Part shown: positions 1 to 6,233 of the stretch, in pieces | How positions within the stretch are numbered: position 1 is the first letter of the stretch | How the letters are laid out: the number at the start of each line of letters is the position of its first letter | From: an uncultured Lachnospiraceae bacterium | GTDB lineage: Bacteria; Bacillota; Clostridia; Lachnospirales; Lachnospiraceae | Assembly (NCBI GenBank): GCA_905236365.1 | Contig: CAJOPP010000199.1 | Span: 1-7,816 of the forward strand | DNA: 7,816 nt | Direction: 5' to 3' | The notes under the pieces: generated by a model | The model's database searches: none | Told to the model about the DNA's origin: nothing | The model's input: only the letters and a program-made list of their open reading frames with translations | Made by a program: the position numbers and the translations under genes

Positions 1-40
1 AACAGAGCATCAACAAAAGTTTTTCCGCTGATGCTCTGTT
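1..40 (-). terminator. Perfect 12-bp stem-loop, probable terminator of the dockerin-lipase gene
   Basis: Bases 1-12 (AACAGAGCATCA) are the exact reverse complement of bases 29-40, leaving a 16-base loop. The hairpin lies 81-120 bases past the stop codon of the large minus-strand gene, a usual place for an intrinsic terminator. The U-tract that would follow it on the minus strand falls outside the window, so this is not proven. On the plus strand the stem is followed by a T-rich stretch (41-52, GCTGTTTTGTTT), so it could also serve a convergent plus-strand gene to the left, or act in both directions. The stem may continue past base 1. Confidence 0.6.
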
Positions 41-120
41 GCTGTTTTGTTTGACTTACATTTTCCGCTGCACAGTACTTTTCCCCCGGTTGAAGAAAAA
101 TGCCTTACCTGCAGATCTTT

Positions 121-3100
121 TTATTCTCCAAGAGGATATCGCGTTGGATTCATCGTATGACGGAGCAGGTAGATCGCGTCATTGGAATCGATTTCCCCAT
201 CACTGTTCATGTCACCAGACTGGGTGATGGGGTAGCGAGCAGCGTTCATCGTGTGGCGCAAGAGGTAGATCGCGTCATTGGAATCTACTGCGCCGTCATT
301 GTTGACGTCACCGCGATTTGTCTCTTCGCTGGTTTCTGAACTCTGACTGGCTTTGATTAGCTCTAATTCATAGCAGTAACTTCCATCTTCAGAGAATATC
401 TGCTTAACGACGTAATCACCATTTGTGTCAAGCTGCGGGATCTCGATCTGCTGAACGTAGATTTCTTCGCCGTATTCATCAGTATCAACGAATTCCACAG
501 TCATGCTGCCCTCCGCACGGGGCACGATTTCAACGCGGTAATCATGATCTGCTGGCAATTCAAGCACCTTTGTGTTTTCCTCAATTGAAAGCCGCATTTC
601 CTGCGCCAGAGGGTACGACTCATCCACTTCATCATTCGAGATCCGACCGATAAGGTCGCCGTCAGGATCAACAATATTAATGTTAACTGGACACGATACT
701 CGTAATACCTGCAAAGAATTTCCAAACAGATTGGTAACACTATCACTGCTCTCCAACCACGCTAAATATGTTTCCATTCTGTGCGTGCAGATCACATGTC
801 CACCAATAACAATCTTGTCAAGATAGGAATTTAAATAATCTTTCCAGATTCCTCCTGTTAACTTATCTATCTCAAATAAAGCATAATAAGTATATAAGCA
901 TATAGATGAAAAATCATCAATACCAATACCTAGTATCAATTCTATAATCAGATTTTTTTCTTCGTACGAAAGTTCTTTAAATGATTTCGTTATGGATGTA
1001 GCCAGCTGCTTTACACTCGAATAGCTGGGGACACAGGTGTCTTCACCAAAAATGTAATGAACAATTTTCTCAATGAAAGTTCCCACAGGTATGATTGCAA
1101 TCTCATCTACAGCCTCCAAGGAATAGTCCATAACAGCAAATGTAATTAAATAATTAATTATGTCATAATATCCCTGTTTAACACTTCCATCATCTGATTT
1201 GCACGCAAATTGAAAAGCATCAACAATCATATTCTCATAATTACTATAGTATTCATTTCGCGTCCCAATTGCGTTACCTAATAGCTTTTCAACAGCTGCC
1301 ACTGCTTCTTTTTGTTCTTCCCAATTTTGGAAATCATCTCCATTATTTCGCTGCTTATAAATATTCGACCTAGGATAAATCAAGTTATCCAACTCGGAAA
1401 TCATCAACTTCGCTTTGCCGGTTCCATAAGATGGAAGTACAAGTGTATTCCCAAATTTTCTAAATCCCCATTTAGACAAAGGAACTGAAGGTACAATGTC
1501 ATCTGGAGATATTATGTTGAAAATGTTGCTCTGTAAATATAGCCTATCGCTTCCTTGTATATTATTGCTCGGAGTTGCAAAAGTGTAAGCATATACATCA
1601 TCAATACTCTTGCCTTTACTTAATATGTAATTATTAATATAATATGCAGCATAGTTGGATACTGCCGCACTTCTGCTGAATCCAGTAATTAAGACTTTGA
1701 CATTATCTTTTTCTATATCTATATCATGATCAACAAGGTAACCTACGAAATTGTTATACAAATCAATAGCAGCTACTTGGAAGCCTGTATGCCCCTGCTT
1801 CTCTCCTATTCTGAAATTACCCACCCATTCAGCTCCGTAATTTCCACCTCTTGTGGCTATTACAATCAGCTTATATTCCGAATCCTCAATTTTGATTTCT
1901 TTAGTACCTATTGTATATGCCACATTATCGGAGGAATCCTGAAGATTACTATTATAATGGTATATTCTGCAAAACAGCTCTTCTTTTTTATCACTAAATC
2001 CTTCTGATTCAAACCCCAACTGCTTATACAATGCTTTCACATACTTTGAGCGCTCTTGCTCATTCTCCACTTCATTCTCAATATCTGTTGAGGATGCTGC
2101 CAACATGAATGCAAAACTTAATTTTGCTATTTTGTGACTATAAACTGTGCTTGGTTGAGAAAAATATACGGGATCGAAACTAAAATCATACTGATTCACA
2201 AGGTTTTGAGTTATTGAATCTGTGTATGCTAATGAGTGTTTATTTTCATCAATGCAATTCATTTTAACAGCGCACTTCACACAATTCCCATAGTAGTCAT
2301 AGCATGAAGCTGTAATAATTACAGTCCCCGCCGAATTGCATTTGGCAATCGCAGTATTCTTTTTTACTCTCAGAACTTCACAAAATTGTTTATCGCTACT
2401 CCATATGATTTCTTTAATATCACCTGTTCCTTTTACTTCCAAAGAATTCTCACTTCCTACACATGTGGTTACACTTAAATCTCTACTGTCAATTCCTATT
2501 GTTTTTATTGTTGCATTTACTAGAGGGGCTGCATCCTCGGTAACAAATCTGCAGCTTTCTCCTTCTACTTTACCGGAAACAGTTACAAGTACAGGAACAA
2601 CCACATATTCAGTGGACGGTTCAAGACTGAGATTTGCCTCAATATATCCACTCCTGTTTTTAGGTTTTGAAAGATTCTCAGCAGAACACTCCGCACGATA
2701 TCGATTGTCAATTTCATTCCCATCTGCATCTCGAATGACTTCATATGTTACGAAGCTGACATGATTGAACTTTTCATTATCATAGTTTGTTACCTGCGCA
2801 CTGACTTTCGCTGAAACGGATTTTACATCACTCTCAGTTGCTATAGAAATGCTGGCAGTATTTTTCGGCTCGACCACCTCAACGGTAAACTCACCGATCC
2901 GATTGTCCGTCACCGGGAAATTGGAAGCGGAACAATAGATGGTAAAGGAATAAGTTCCAGTGTCACGGAAAATCAGCTCATCATCCGTGGGAGCAACCAG
3001 AGTTGCCAGATCGAATGTTTTATTTTCAAATAGGTCGCTCGAGACAAATGTTATTCCATTTGCTTGTTCACTGGTGCACTTAATGGTAATCTTTTTCAGC

Positions 3101-6100
3101 GAACCTTTGCCTTCCGCACAGACAACTCCCTGCAGTGGAATACGGCTTCCCCGTTCAATACCGCTGTAACTGGTCTGGAAATTACTGATCGTCGGCTTTT
3201 CAGCACCGGACTGACGCACATACACGCTGCAAGCAGAACTGGCATTCTCCGCAGTATAAGCAATATCCAGCCGTCCCGTTCTTGCTTCCATTGCGGTATT
3301 CGGCTCGACGATCAAAGGCAATACCTCCTGAGCGGGATTCCCACACCGGACTGCAGGCATCAACCAGTCAGCCTGAGAAGTCACTTCATAAAAGCCATTA
3401 GACTGAACTCCGACTTCAATTTTTCCTCCTTCTGCATCGATCTCACAGAATTCTTTTTCCACTGTGACGAACGGCGCTTCGGAAGTATTTTGCGAAACAA
3501 GCAGATACACGTCTCCGGTAATATCATAAAAATGCACGGCACCGAAGCGAATTCTGGGATCCGGGTTTGCTGAAACACGGACAGAAACCTCAGTTTCTCC
3601 ATGTCCGCTGTACTGATTGAGCGAAATAAAGGAAGCACTGTCTTCATCCAGATCTGCCGACCACTCTTCAATGCTGCAAACTGTCACAATTTCCTCTGAT
3701 TCAACGCTTTCAAAATGCACTAAATCGGAAGAGAGTGTTATTGAATTTTCCGAGACAATAACGCTTACCTGTTTTATGCTTTCCGGAGAAGATCCTGCCG
3801 CGTTATTGGCATAAACGCTTAAACGCAGATAACTGCCCGCCTTGAGTATTCCTGCCAGAAGAAGGATACTGCAGTCACTGGTGGTCCCCGATAATATGGC
3901 TTTTATGTTTTCCCAGTCAGAAATATCTTCCACAAGGTAGGTATAATCTGTCGCGCCGGGAACATCTTTCCACGAAAATACTGCATCCGTTGCTGCTGGA
4001 ATGGAATTTTCCGCAGGCGATATTATTTCCGGACGCTCAAGTATTTTTAAATCATCGGCAATAGTGACAATTTTCCGCTCATGGCTTCCAATCGAATTAT
4101 TGTCCCTGTCCGTCGCAAAGATCTGAACAATCCACGCGGTCCCCGCCGAAAGCGTGATCGTCTGCTCTTTTCCGCTGTCATCCGGTCCGGTCAGGGAATC
4201 CCCGGCTTTGAAGGAGGGAACTTCAGTCAGGTCAAAGTTTTTCTCTCCTGTAAAGTCGTCATACCGGGCATATCGAATTCCAACTGAACCATCGTTTGCG
4301 TCCTGAATGTTGATCTGAATTGCGTTCAGGCCGTCAACTGCTGTGGTCGTGACCTTTCCGGAAAAGTCGAACGTTTCTCCTTCCTGTAGAGTGATTGCAT
4401 TGGTGTTGAACGTGGAGGTGATACCGGAAACAGGTTCGGGAATTTCAGCTGTACTTTCATCGTGCGGATTACCCTGCAGGGTTGGATAGGAATATCCATC
4501 TGTTGCTCCTATTTCCCACAGATTATCAAAATCAAAGCCGATAAAACTAGCTTCTGCCCTGAACTCATTCTCCGTCAGCATGACACCATCTTCATTGATG
4601 TTGCAGTTGCCGTCCGGATCTTCACCGATACATACGGCAGAAGAATGGTAATAGGATTCCGTAACGGAATAAGTGGACGTACCGGATCGACCGCTTCGGA
4701 TCAGACCTATATAACACTTATTGGACTCAGATGCGTGAGCTTCAACATCTCCTGTCGTATAGCAATTCGAAATCGTTGCGCGATAAGTTCCGCCTACCAA
4801 ACCACCTGCGTATACAGTCGCTCCTGATCCATACACATTTCCTGTGTTATAACAATTATTCAGAGCCGGATAACCCGTCACACCACCATGAATACCGCCC
4901 ACATAAACGTTGCCATTATTGGTTACAATTGCGCTTACATTACCGGTATTGAATGACTCCGAAACATCCTTCGATGACGTTCCCAGAATGCCGCCCGCAC
5001 GAATGAGAGAATAATCAGATCGGAGCGACAGATCACCATAATTGCTGCAGCGCCAGATATCGCCGCTTTGGGCAGTAACACCACCGACATAGGAATTGAC
5101 GGATCTGGCATTTTTCAGATCAACGTTGATATTTGCCTTGTTCGCACAGTATACCGGCTTGGATGATCCACTACCGACAACGCCACCTATATAATATTTT
5201 CCTGTTGTTGATACCGAATCGAAGTTCACCTCACCTTGATTTGAACAATACTCAATTGTAAGACCTGAATACCCAATTACTCCACCGACATCAACTTCTT
5301 CCATCCCTTGGGCATTGATGCTGATGTACCCGAAATTAACAAGGTTTTTCGCAGCTGTATCGGTTGTTCCAACAACACCGCCGACTCGATGCTTGGCATA
5401 ACCTGTTACTTTAATATCACCGTCATTCTCGCAATAATATACTTCTGCTGCACCAGCAATACCTCCCGTTGTTACAAGCTTAGTTGAAGCATCATTCAGG
5501 GAATTCACATTGATATTTCCTTGATTCACACATGACTGGACACTCTCGCTGCTTTTTCCAACCACTCCACCGACCCATGCTTTATTGTCCACGGTATTGA
5601 CTGTGATCTCAACATCGGTATAACAGTTTTCCAGTGAATTTTTGGTATACAATAATCCCGAAAAGGCACCGACATAAAAATCTTGTGTTTCAGCTCCCGC
5701 AGAAACAATAATACTTCCATTTGATAGCTTCAAATTTTTAATCGTTATTTCCTTATTTGAAACACCGCGGTCGAATAAGCCGTATGAGGTTCTGCTCAAT
5801 GCATCATCCTGGATGTGTAGTCCGGTAATTGTATGCCCGTTTCCATCAAATACATTAAAATATATCGGTATAGGCTCCCAGTTCTCATAGCTGCTGAGAT
5901 CCAAATCGTTCATTAATATGTACTTTGCAGTATATCCCTTTCCTTCTCGGATTTCTTCTAAATCCTGCGTGTTAAAAATACCTGTATAACCGTCAGGGAC
6001 TGTAGCTATTGAATTGCTGTTAAAATATAAATTTGAATTACTTGATTCAACAGCACTTAAGTTTGCGTCCCCTGGCAGAGCCGCCACACTTTCACTTTCA

Positions 6101-6177
6101 AGGGCTAACACTGGCACGGTGGAAGGTACCGTCATGCACAAGCACAACAGCAGCGCAATGATTCTTTGTTTTTTCAT
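121..6177 (-). CDS. Secreted multidomain dockerin protein with GLUG repeats, BACON-like modules and a class 3 lipase-like domain
   Basis: This is a complete 2018-residue exported protein. The start at 6177 follows a good AAAGGA site and gives a classical signal peptide: MKK, a hydrophobic core rich in Leu/Ile/Cys, then VLA with likely cleavage after Ala25. Modules in order are a GLUG solenoid (about 65-570), Ig-like (584-708), FN3-like (712-808), two BACON-like (811-991), a second Ig-like (996-1103), FN3-like (1106-1213), Big_2-like (1222-1307), lipase-like hydrolase (1318-1812), a beta-rich domain (1826-1943), a Ser/Thr linker and a dockerin (1955-2013). The proposed triad is Ser1501 (GFSRS), Asp1560 (DDIVP) and His1799 (THRMETY). 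It probably hydrolyses an ester outside the cell, perhaps a lipid or an esterified glycan. The substrate is unknown. The dockerin implies binding to a cohesin on a scaffold or surface protein, since there is no LPXTG anchor. It lies 56 bases after the upstream gene and may share its transcript. Signal peptide, GLUG and dockerin assignments are strong, the lipase fold is fairly strong, and the Ig/FN3/BACON labels are by pattern only. Confidence 0.93.
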   Translation of the reverse strand: MKKQRIIALLLCLCMTVPSTVPVLALESESVAALPGDANLSAVESSNSNLYFNSNSIATVPDGYTGIFNTQDLEEIREGKGYTAKYILMNDLDLSSYENWEPIPIYFNVFDGNGHTITGLHIQDDALSRTSYGLFDRGVSNKEITIKNLKLSNGSIIVSAGAETQDFYVGAFSGLLYTKNSLENCYTDVEITVNTVDNKAWVGGVVGKSSESVQSCVNQGNINVNSLNDASTKLVTTGGIAGAAEVYYCENDGDIKVTGYAKHRVGGVVGTTDTAAKNLVNFGYISINAQGMEEVDVGGVIGYSGLTIEYCSNQGEVNFDSVSTTGKYYIGGVVGSGSSKPVYCANKANINVDLKNARSVNSYVGGVTAQSGDIWRCSNYGDLSLRSDYSLIRAGGILGTSSKDVSESFNTGNVSAIVTNNGNVYVGGIHGGVTGYPALNNCYNTGNVYGSGATVYAGGLVGGTYRATISNCYTTGDVEAHASESNKCYIGLIRSGRSGTSTYSVTESYYHSSAVCIGEDPDGNCNINEDGVMLTENEFRAEASFIGFDFDNLWEIGATDGYSYPTLQGNPHDESTAEIPEPVSGITSTFNTNAITLQEGETFDFSGKVTTTAVDGLNAIQINIQDANDGSVGIRYARYDDFTGEKNFDLTEVPSFKAGDSLTGPDDSGKEQTITLSAGTAWIVQIFATDRDNNSIGSHERKIVTIADDLKILERPEIISPAENSIPAATDAVFSWKDVPGATDYTYLVEDISDWENIKAILSGTTSDCSILLLAGILKAGSYLRLSVYANNAAGSSPESIKQVSVIVSENSITLSSDLVHFESVESEEIVTVCSIEEWSADLDEDSASFISLNQYSGHGETEVSVRVSANPDPRIRFGAVHFYDITGDVYLLVSQNTSEAPFVTVEKEFCEIDAEGGKIEVGVQSNGFYEVTSQADWLMPAVRCGNPAQEVLPLIVEPNTAMEARTGRLDIAYTAENASSACSVYVRQSGAEKPTISNFQTSYSGIERGSRIPLQGVVCAEGKGSLKKITIKCTSEQANGITFVSSDLFENKTFDLATLVAPTDDELIFRDTGTYSFTIYCSASNFPVTDNRIGEFTVEVVEPKNTASISIATESDVKSVSAKVSAQVTNYDNEKFNHVSFVTYEVIRDADGNEIDNRYRAECSAENLSKPKNRSGYIEANLSLEPSTEYVVVPVLVTVSGKVEGESCRFVTEDAAPLVNATIKTIGIDSRDLSVTTCVGSENSLEVKGTGDIKEIIWSSDKQFCEVLRVKKNTAIAKCNSAGTVIITASCYDYYGNCVKCAVKMNCIDENKHSLAYTDSITQNLVNQYDFSFDPVYFSQPSTVYSHKIAKLSFAFMLAASSTDIENEVENEQERSKYVKALYKQLGFESEGFSDKKEELFCRIYHYNSNLQDSSDNVAYTIGTKEIKIEDSEYKLIVIATRGGNYGAEWVGNFRIGEKQGHTGFQVAAIDLYNNFVGYLVDHDIDIEKDNVKVLITGFSRSAAVSNYAAYYINNYILSKGKSIDDVYAYTFATPSNNIQGSDRLYLQSNIFNIISPDDIVPSVPLSKWGFRKFGNTLVLPSYGTGKAKLMISELDNLIYPRSNIYKQRNNGDDFQNWEEQKEAVAAVEKLLGNAIGTRNEYYSNYENMIVDAFQFACKSDDGSVKQGYYDIINYLITFAVMDYSLEAVDEIAIIPVGTFIEKIVHYIFGEDTCVPSYSSVKQLATSITKSFKELSYEEKNLIIELILGIGIDDFSSICLYTYYALFEIDKLTGGIWKDYLNSYLDKIVIGGHVICTHRMETYLAWLESSDSVTNLFGNSLQVLRVSCPVNINIVDPDGDLIGRISNDEVDESYPLAQEMRLSIEENTKVLELPADHDYRVEIVPRAEGSMTVEFVDTDEYGEEIYVQQIEIPQLDTNGDYVVKQIFSEDGSYCYELELIKASQSSETSEETNRGDVNNDGAVDSNDAIYLLRHTMNAARYPITQSGDMNSDGEIDSNDAIYLLRHTMNPTRYPLGE
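139..315 (-). other. C-terminal type I dockerin domain (two calcium-binding loops)
   Basis: Residues 1955-2013 hold two 12-residue EF-hand-like loops, DVNNDGAVDSND (1957-1968) and DMNSDGEIDSND (1989-2000). Asp/Asn sit at loop positions 1, 3, 5, 9 and 12, as in dockerin calcium sites. Each loop is followed by the same helix, AIYLLRHTMN, and by a closing RYP motif. The repeat period is 32 residues. Dockerins bind cohesin modules and so place enzymes on cellulosome-type scaffolds or on the cell surface. The residues often linked to cohesin choice (loop positions 10-11 and helix positions 17-18) are S-N and L-R in both halves, so the two faces are nearly identical, which would allow binding in either orientation. 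The LLRHTMN...RYPL helix differs from the classical clostridial LKRY type, so the cohesin partner cannot be guessed. Confidence 0.93.
167..285. repeat. 23-bp exact direct repeat, two copies with 96-base period
   Basis: Bases 167-189 and 263-285 are identical. They encode the same part of the two dockerin halves (DSNDAIYL) and lie exactly 96 bases (32 codons) apart. Identity at the DNA level, including third positions, points to recent duplication or gene conversion between the two halves, or to conserved codon choice. It is a coding repeat, not a separate element. Confidence 0.9.
349..702 (-). other. Beta-rich domain between lipase and dockerin
   Basis: Residues 1826-1943 begin SCPVNINIVDPDGDLIGRI and carry alternating hydrophobic strands with turns such as DPDG and DTDEYG. 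The pattern suggests a compact beta-sandwich. Similar 'CPV.v.v.DpdG.lvg.I' segments occur after catalytic domains in secreted Clostridia proteins, but I cannot name a family. A Ser/Thr/Glu-rich linker (about 1941-1954, SQSSETSEET) joins it to the dockerin. The module may pack against the hydrolase or act as a spacer. Confidence 0.55.
742..2226 (-). other. Class 3 lipase-like alpha/beta-hydrolase domain
   Basis: About residues 1318-1812. The segment TRGGNYGAEWVGNF (1442-1455) corresponds to the RGT...dW..N oxyanion region of class 3 lipases. VLITGFSRSAAVSNY (1495-1509) is the strand-elbow-helix holding the proposed nucleophile Ser1501. AYTFATPS (1530-1537) matches the family's 'yTFGsP' strand. 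ISPDDIVPSVP (1556-1566) matches 'DxVPxlP', with Asp1560 as the proposed acid. THRMETYLAWL (1798-1808) supplies the likely catalytic His1799. The Ser-to-Asp gap is 59 residues, the same as in Rhizomucor miehei lipase (Ser144-Asp203). The Asp-to-His gap is about 239 residues, compared with 54 in that enzyme, and is filled by mostly helical sequence. The elbow GFSRSAA lacks the usual GHSLGG residues. The substrate is unknown and may not be a triglyceride. His1794 is an alternative for the triad histidine. Confidence 0.8.
2257..2862 (-). other. FN3-like plus Big_2-like spacer modules before the lipase
   Basis: Residues 1106-1213 (SVSAKVSAQVTNYD ... SLEPSTEYVVVPVLV) have the strand pattern and the 'L.P.T.Y.v.v' motif of fibronectin type III modules. 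Residues 1222-1307 (IGID ... LEVKGTGDIKEIIWSSD ... AIAKCNSAGTVIITASC) resemble bacterial Ig-like group 2: the 'WsSd', 'v..v...G.a' and 'AGTv.IT' landmarks are visible. Such modules usually act as rigid spacers or weak binding units next to catalytic domains. Their DNA is as AT-rich as that of the lipase module and less GC-rich than that of the modules before them. Assignments are by pattern only. Confidence 0.55.
2869..3192 (-). other. Second copy of an Ig-like module
   Basis: Residues 996-1103 share a plan with residues 584-708: a strand pair around a 'SG.V/QGVV' segment, 'I.I' strands, the landmark KTFDL (KNFDL in the first copy), a 'GTYSFTIY' strand (GTAWIVQIF in the first copy) and a closing 'IG....TVEVV' strand. 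It looks like a diverged duplicate of that module. Function is unknown; structural spacing or ligand binding are both possible. Confidence 0.5.
3205..3747 (-). other. Tandem BACON-like modules
   Basis: Residues 811-897 and 901-991 are two consecutive beta-sandwich units with the BACON pattern: an early strand, an 'eWsadl' or 'aDWLMP' tryptophan segment, a Gly-containing turn, a 'V.V.aN....R.G.v' strand, and an ending 'VYLLVSQN' or 'VYVRQSG'. BACON domains were first described in Bacteroidetes carbohydrate-active proteins and are thought to bind or space glycans. Finding them in an apparently Gram-positive dockerin protein is less usual. Assignment is by pattern and should be tested by profile search. 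Confidence 0.55.
3754..4428 (-). other. First Ig-like module followed by an FN3-like module
   Basis: Residues 584-708 form the first Ig-like module (ITLQEGETFDFSGKV ... EKNFDL ... GTAWIVQIFATD). Residues 712-808 (RPEIISPAENS ... AVFSWKDVPGATDYTYLVED ... LRLSVYANNAAG) match the fibronectin type III or related beta-sandwich pattern 'P.i.sP......FsW..v.gAt.Y.y.v.d ... l.v.a.N.aG'. Both probably extend the protein between the solenoid and the BACON-like pair. The preceding stretch 571-583 (PHDESTAEIPEPV) looks like a flexible linker. Confidence 0.5.
4468..5985 (-). repeat. GLUG-repeat beta-solenoid with N-terminal cap
   Basis: The cap (about residues 65-160) carries the features usual before GLUG repeats: 'YTGIFNTQDLEEIR', 'YILMNDLDLSSYENWEPI', 'FDGNGHTITGLHI' and 'YGLFD'. 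Ten repeats follow, beginning near residues 169, 202, 237, 265, 297, 330, 364, 394, 426 and 457, with a period of 28-35. The consensus is xGGxxG-x(6-10)-xxCxNxGxVxx; clear copies are AGGLVGGTYRATISNCYTTG (457-476) and VGGVIGYSGLTIEYCSNQG (297-315). The block ends with 'LTENEF ... LWEIGATDGYSYPTLQGN', the usual tail. GLUG repeats occur in secreted proteins of gut bacteria, including adhesins and peptidases, and probably form a solenoid that binds or displays ligands. Confidence 0.9.
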
Positions 6178-6233
6178 GTTGATTTCCTTTCTTTTGTTTA
6201 TTTACATTCACAATTGCTTGCTCGATCGATTTG
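6178..6233. other. 56-base intergenic spacer, likely within one transcript
   Basis: Between the stop of the upstream gene and the start of the large gene there is no stem-loop with a U-tract, and I see no convincing -35/-10 pair. The only symmetry is a short ATCGAT/TCGATCGA palindrome near 6222-6230. The two genes therefore probably share a transcript, although a promoter inside the upstream coding region cannot be excluded. Confidence 0.5.
6183..6190 (-). promoter_or_regulatory. Ribosome binding site of the dockerin-lipase gene
   Basis: Reading the minus strand, AGAAAGGAAATCAAC stands directly before the ATG at 6177. The AAAGGA core ends 7 bases from the start codon, a standard Bacillota spacing. 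It supports this start, which also gives a clean signal peptide. Confidence 0.8.

Noticed and set aside
21..70. 10-base repeat TTTTCCGCTG at 21-30 and 61-70
   Set aside because: Too short to stand above chance; similar strings occur elsewhere in the window, and no regulatory context is visible.
139..315. CRISPR-like or mobile-element origin of the 96-base repeat
   Set aside because: There are only two copies, in frame, encoding the two halves of a dockerin; protein duplication explains it fully.
2336..2764. 142-codon plus-strand open frame
   Set aside because: Antisense to the spacer modules; its hydrophobic start is a by-product of the complementary strand and no supporting signals are seen.
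3064..3573. 169-codon plus-strand open frame opposite the BACON/Ig region
   Set aside because: It lies fully antisense to a strongly supported gene, has Ser/Arg-rich low-information sequence with no domain pattern, and shows no convincing ribosome binding site.
4462..4827. 121-codon plus-strand open frame opposite the GLUG repeats
   Set aside because: Its Cys/Ile-rich sequence mirrors the repeated GLUG codons on the other strand; there is no independent evidence for a gene.
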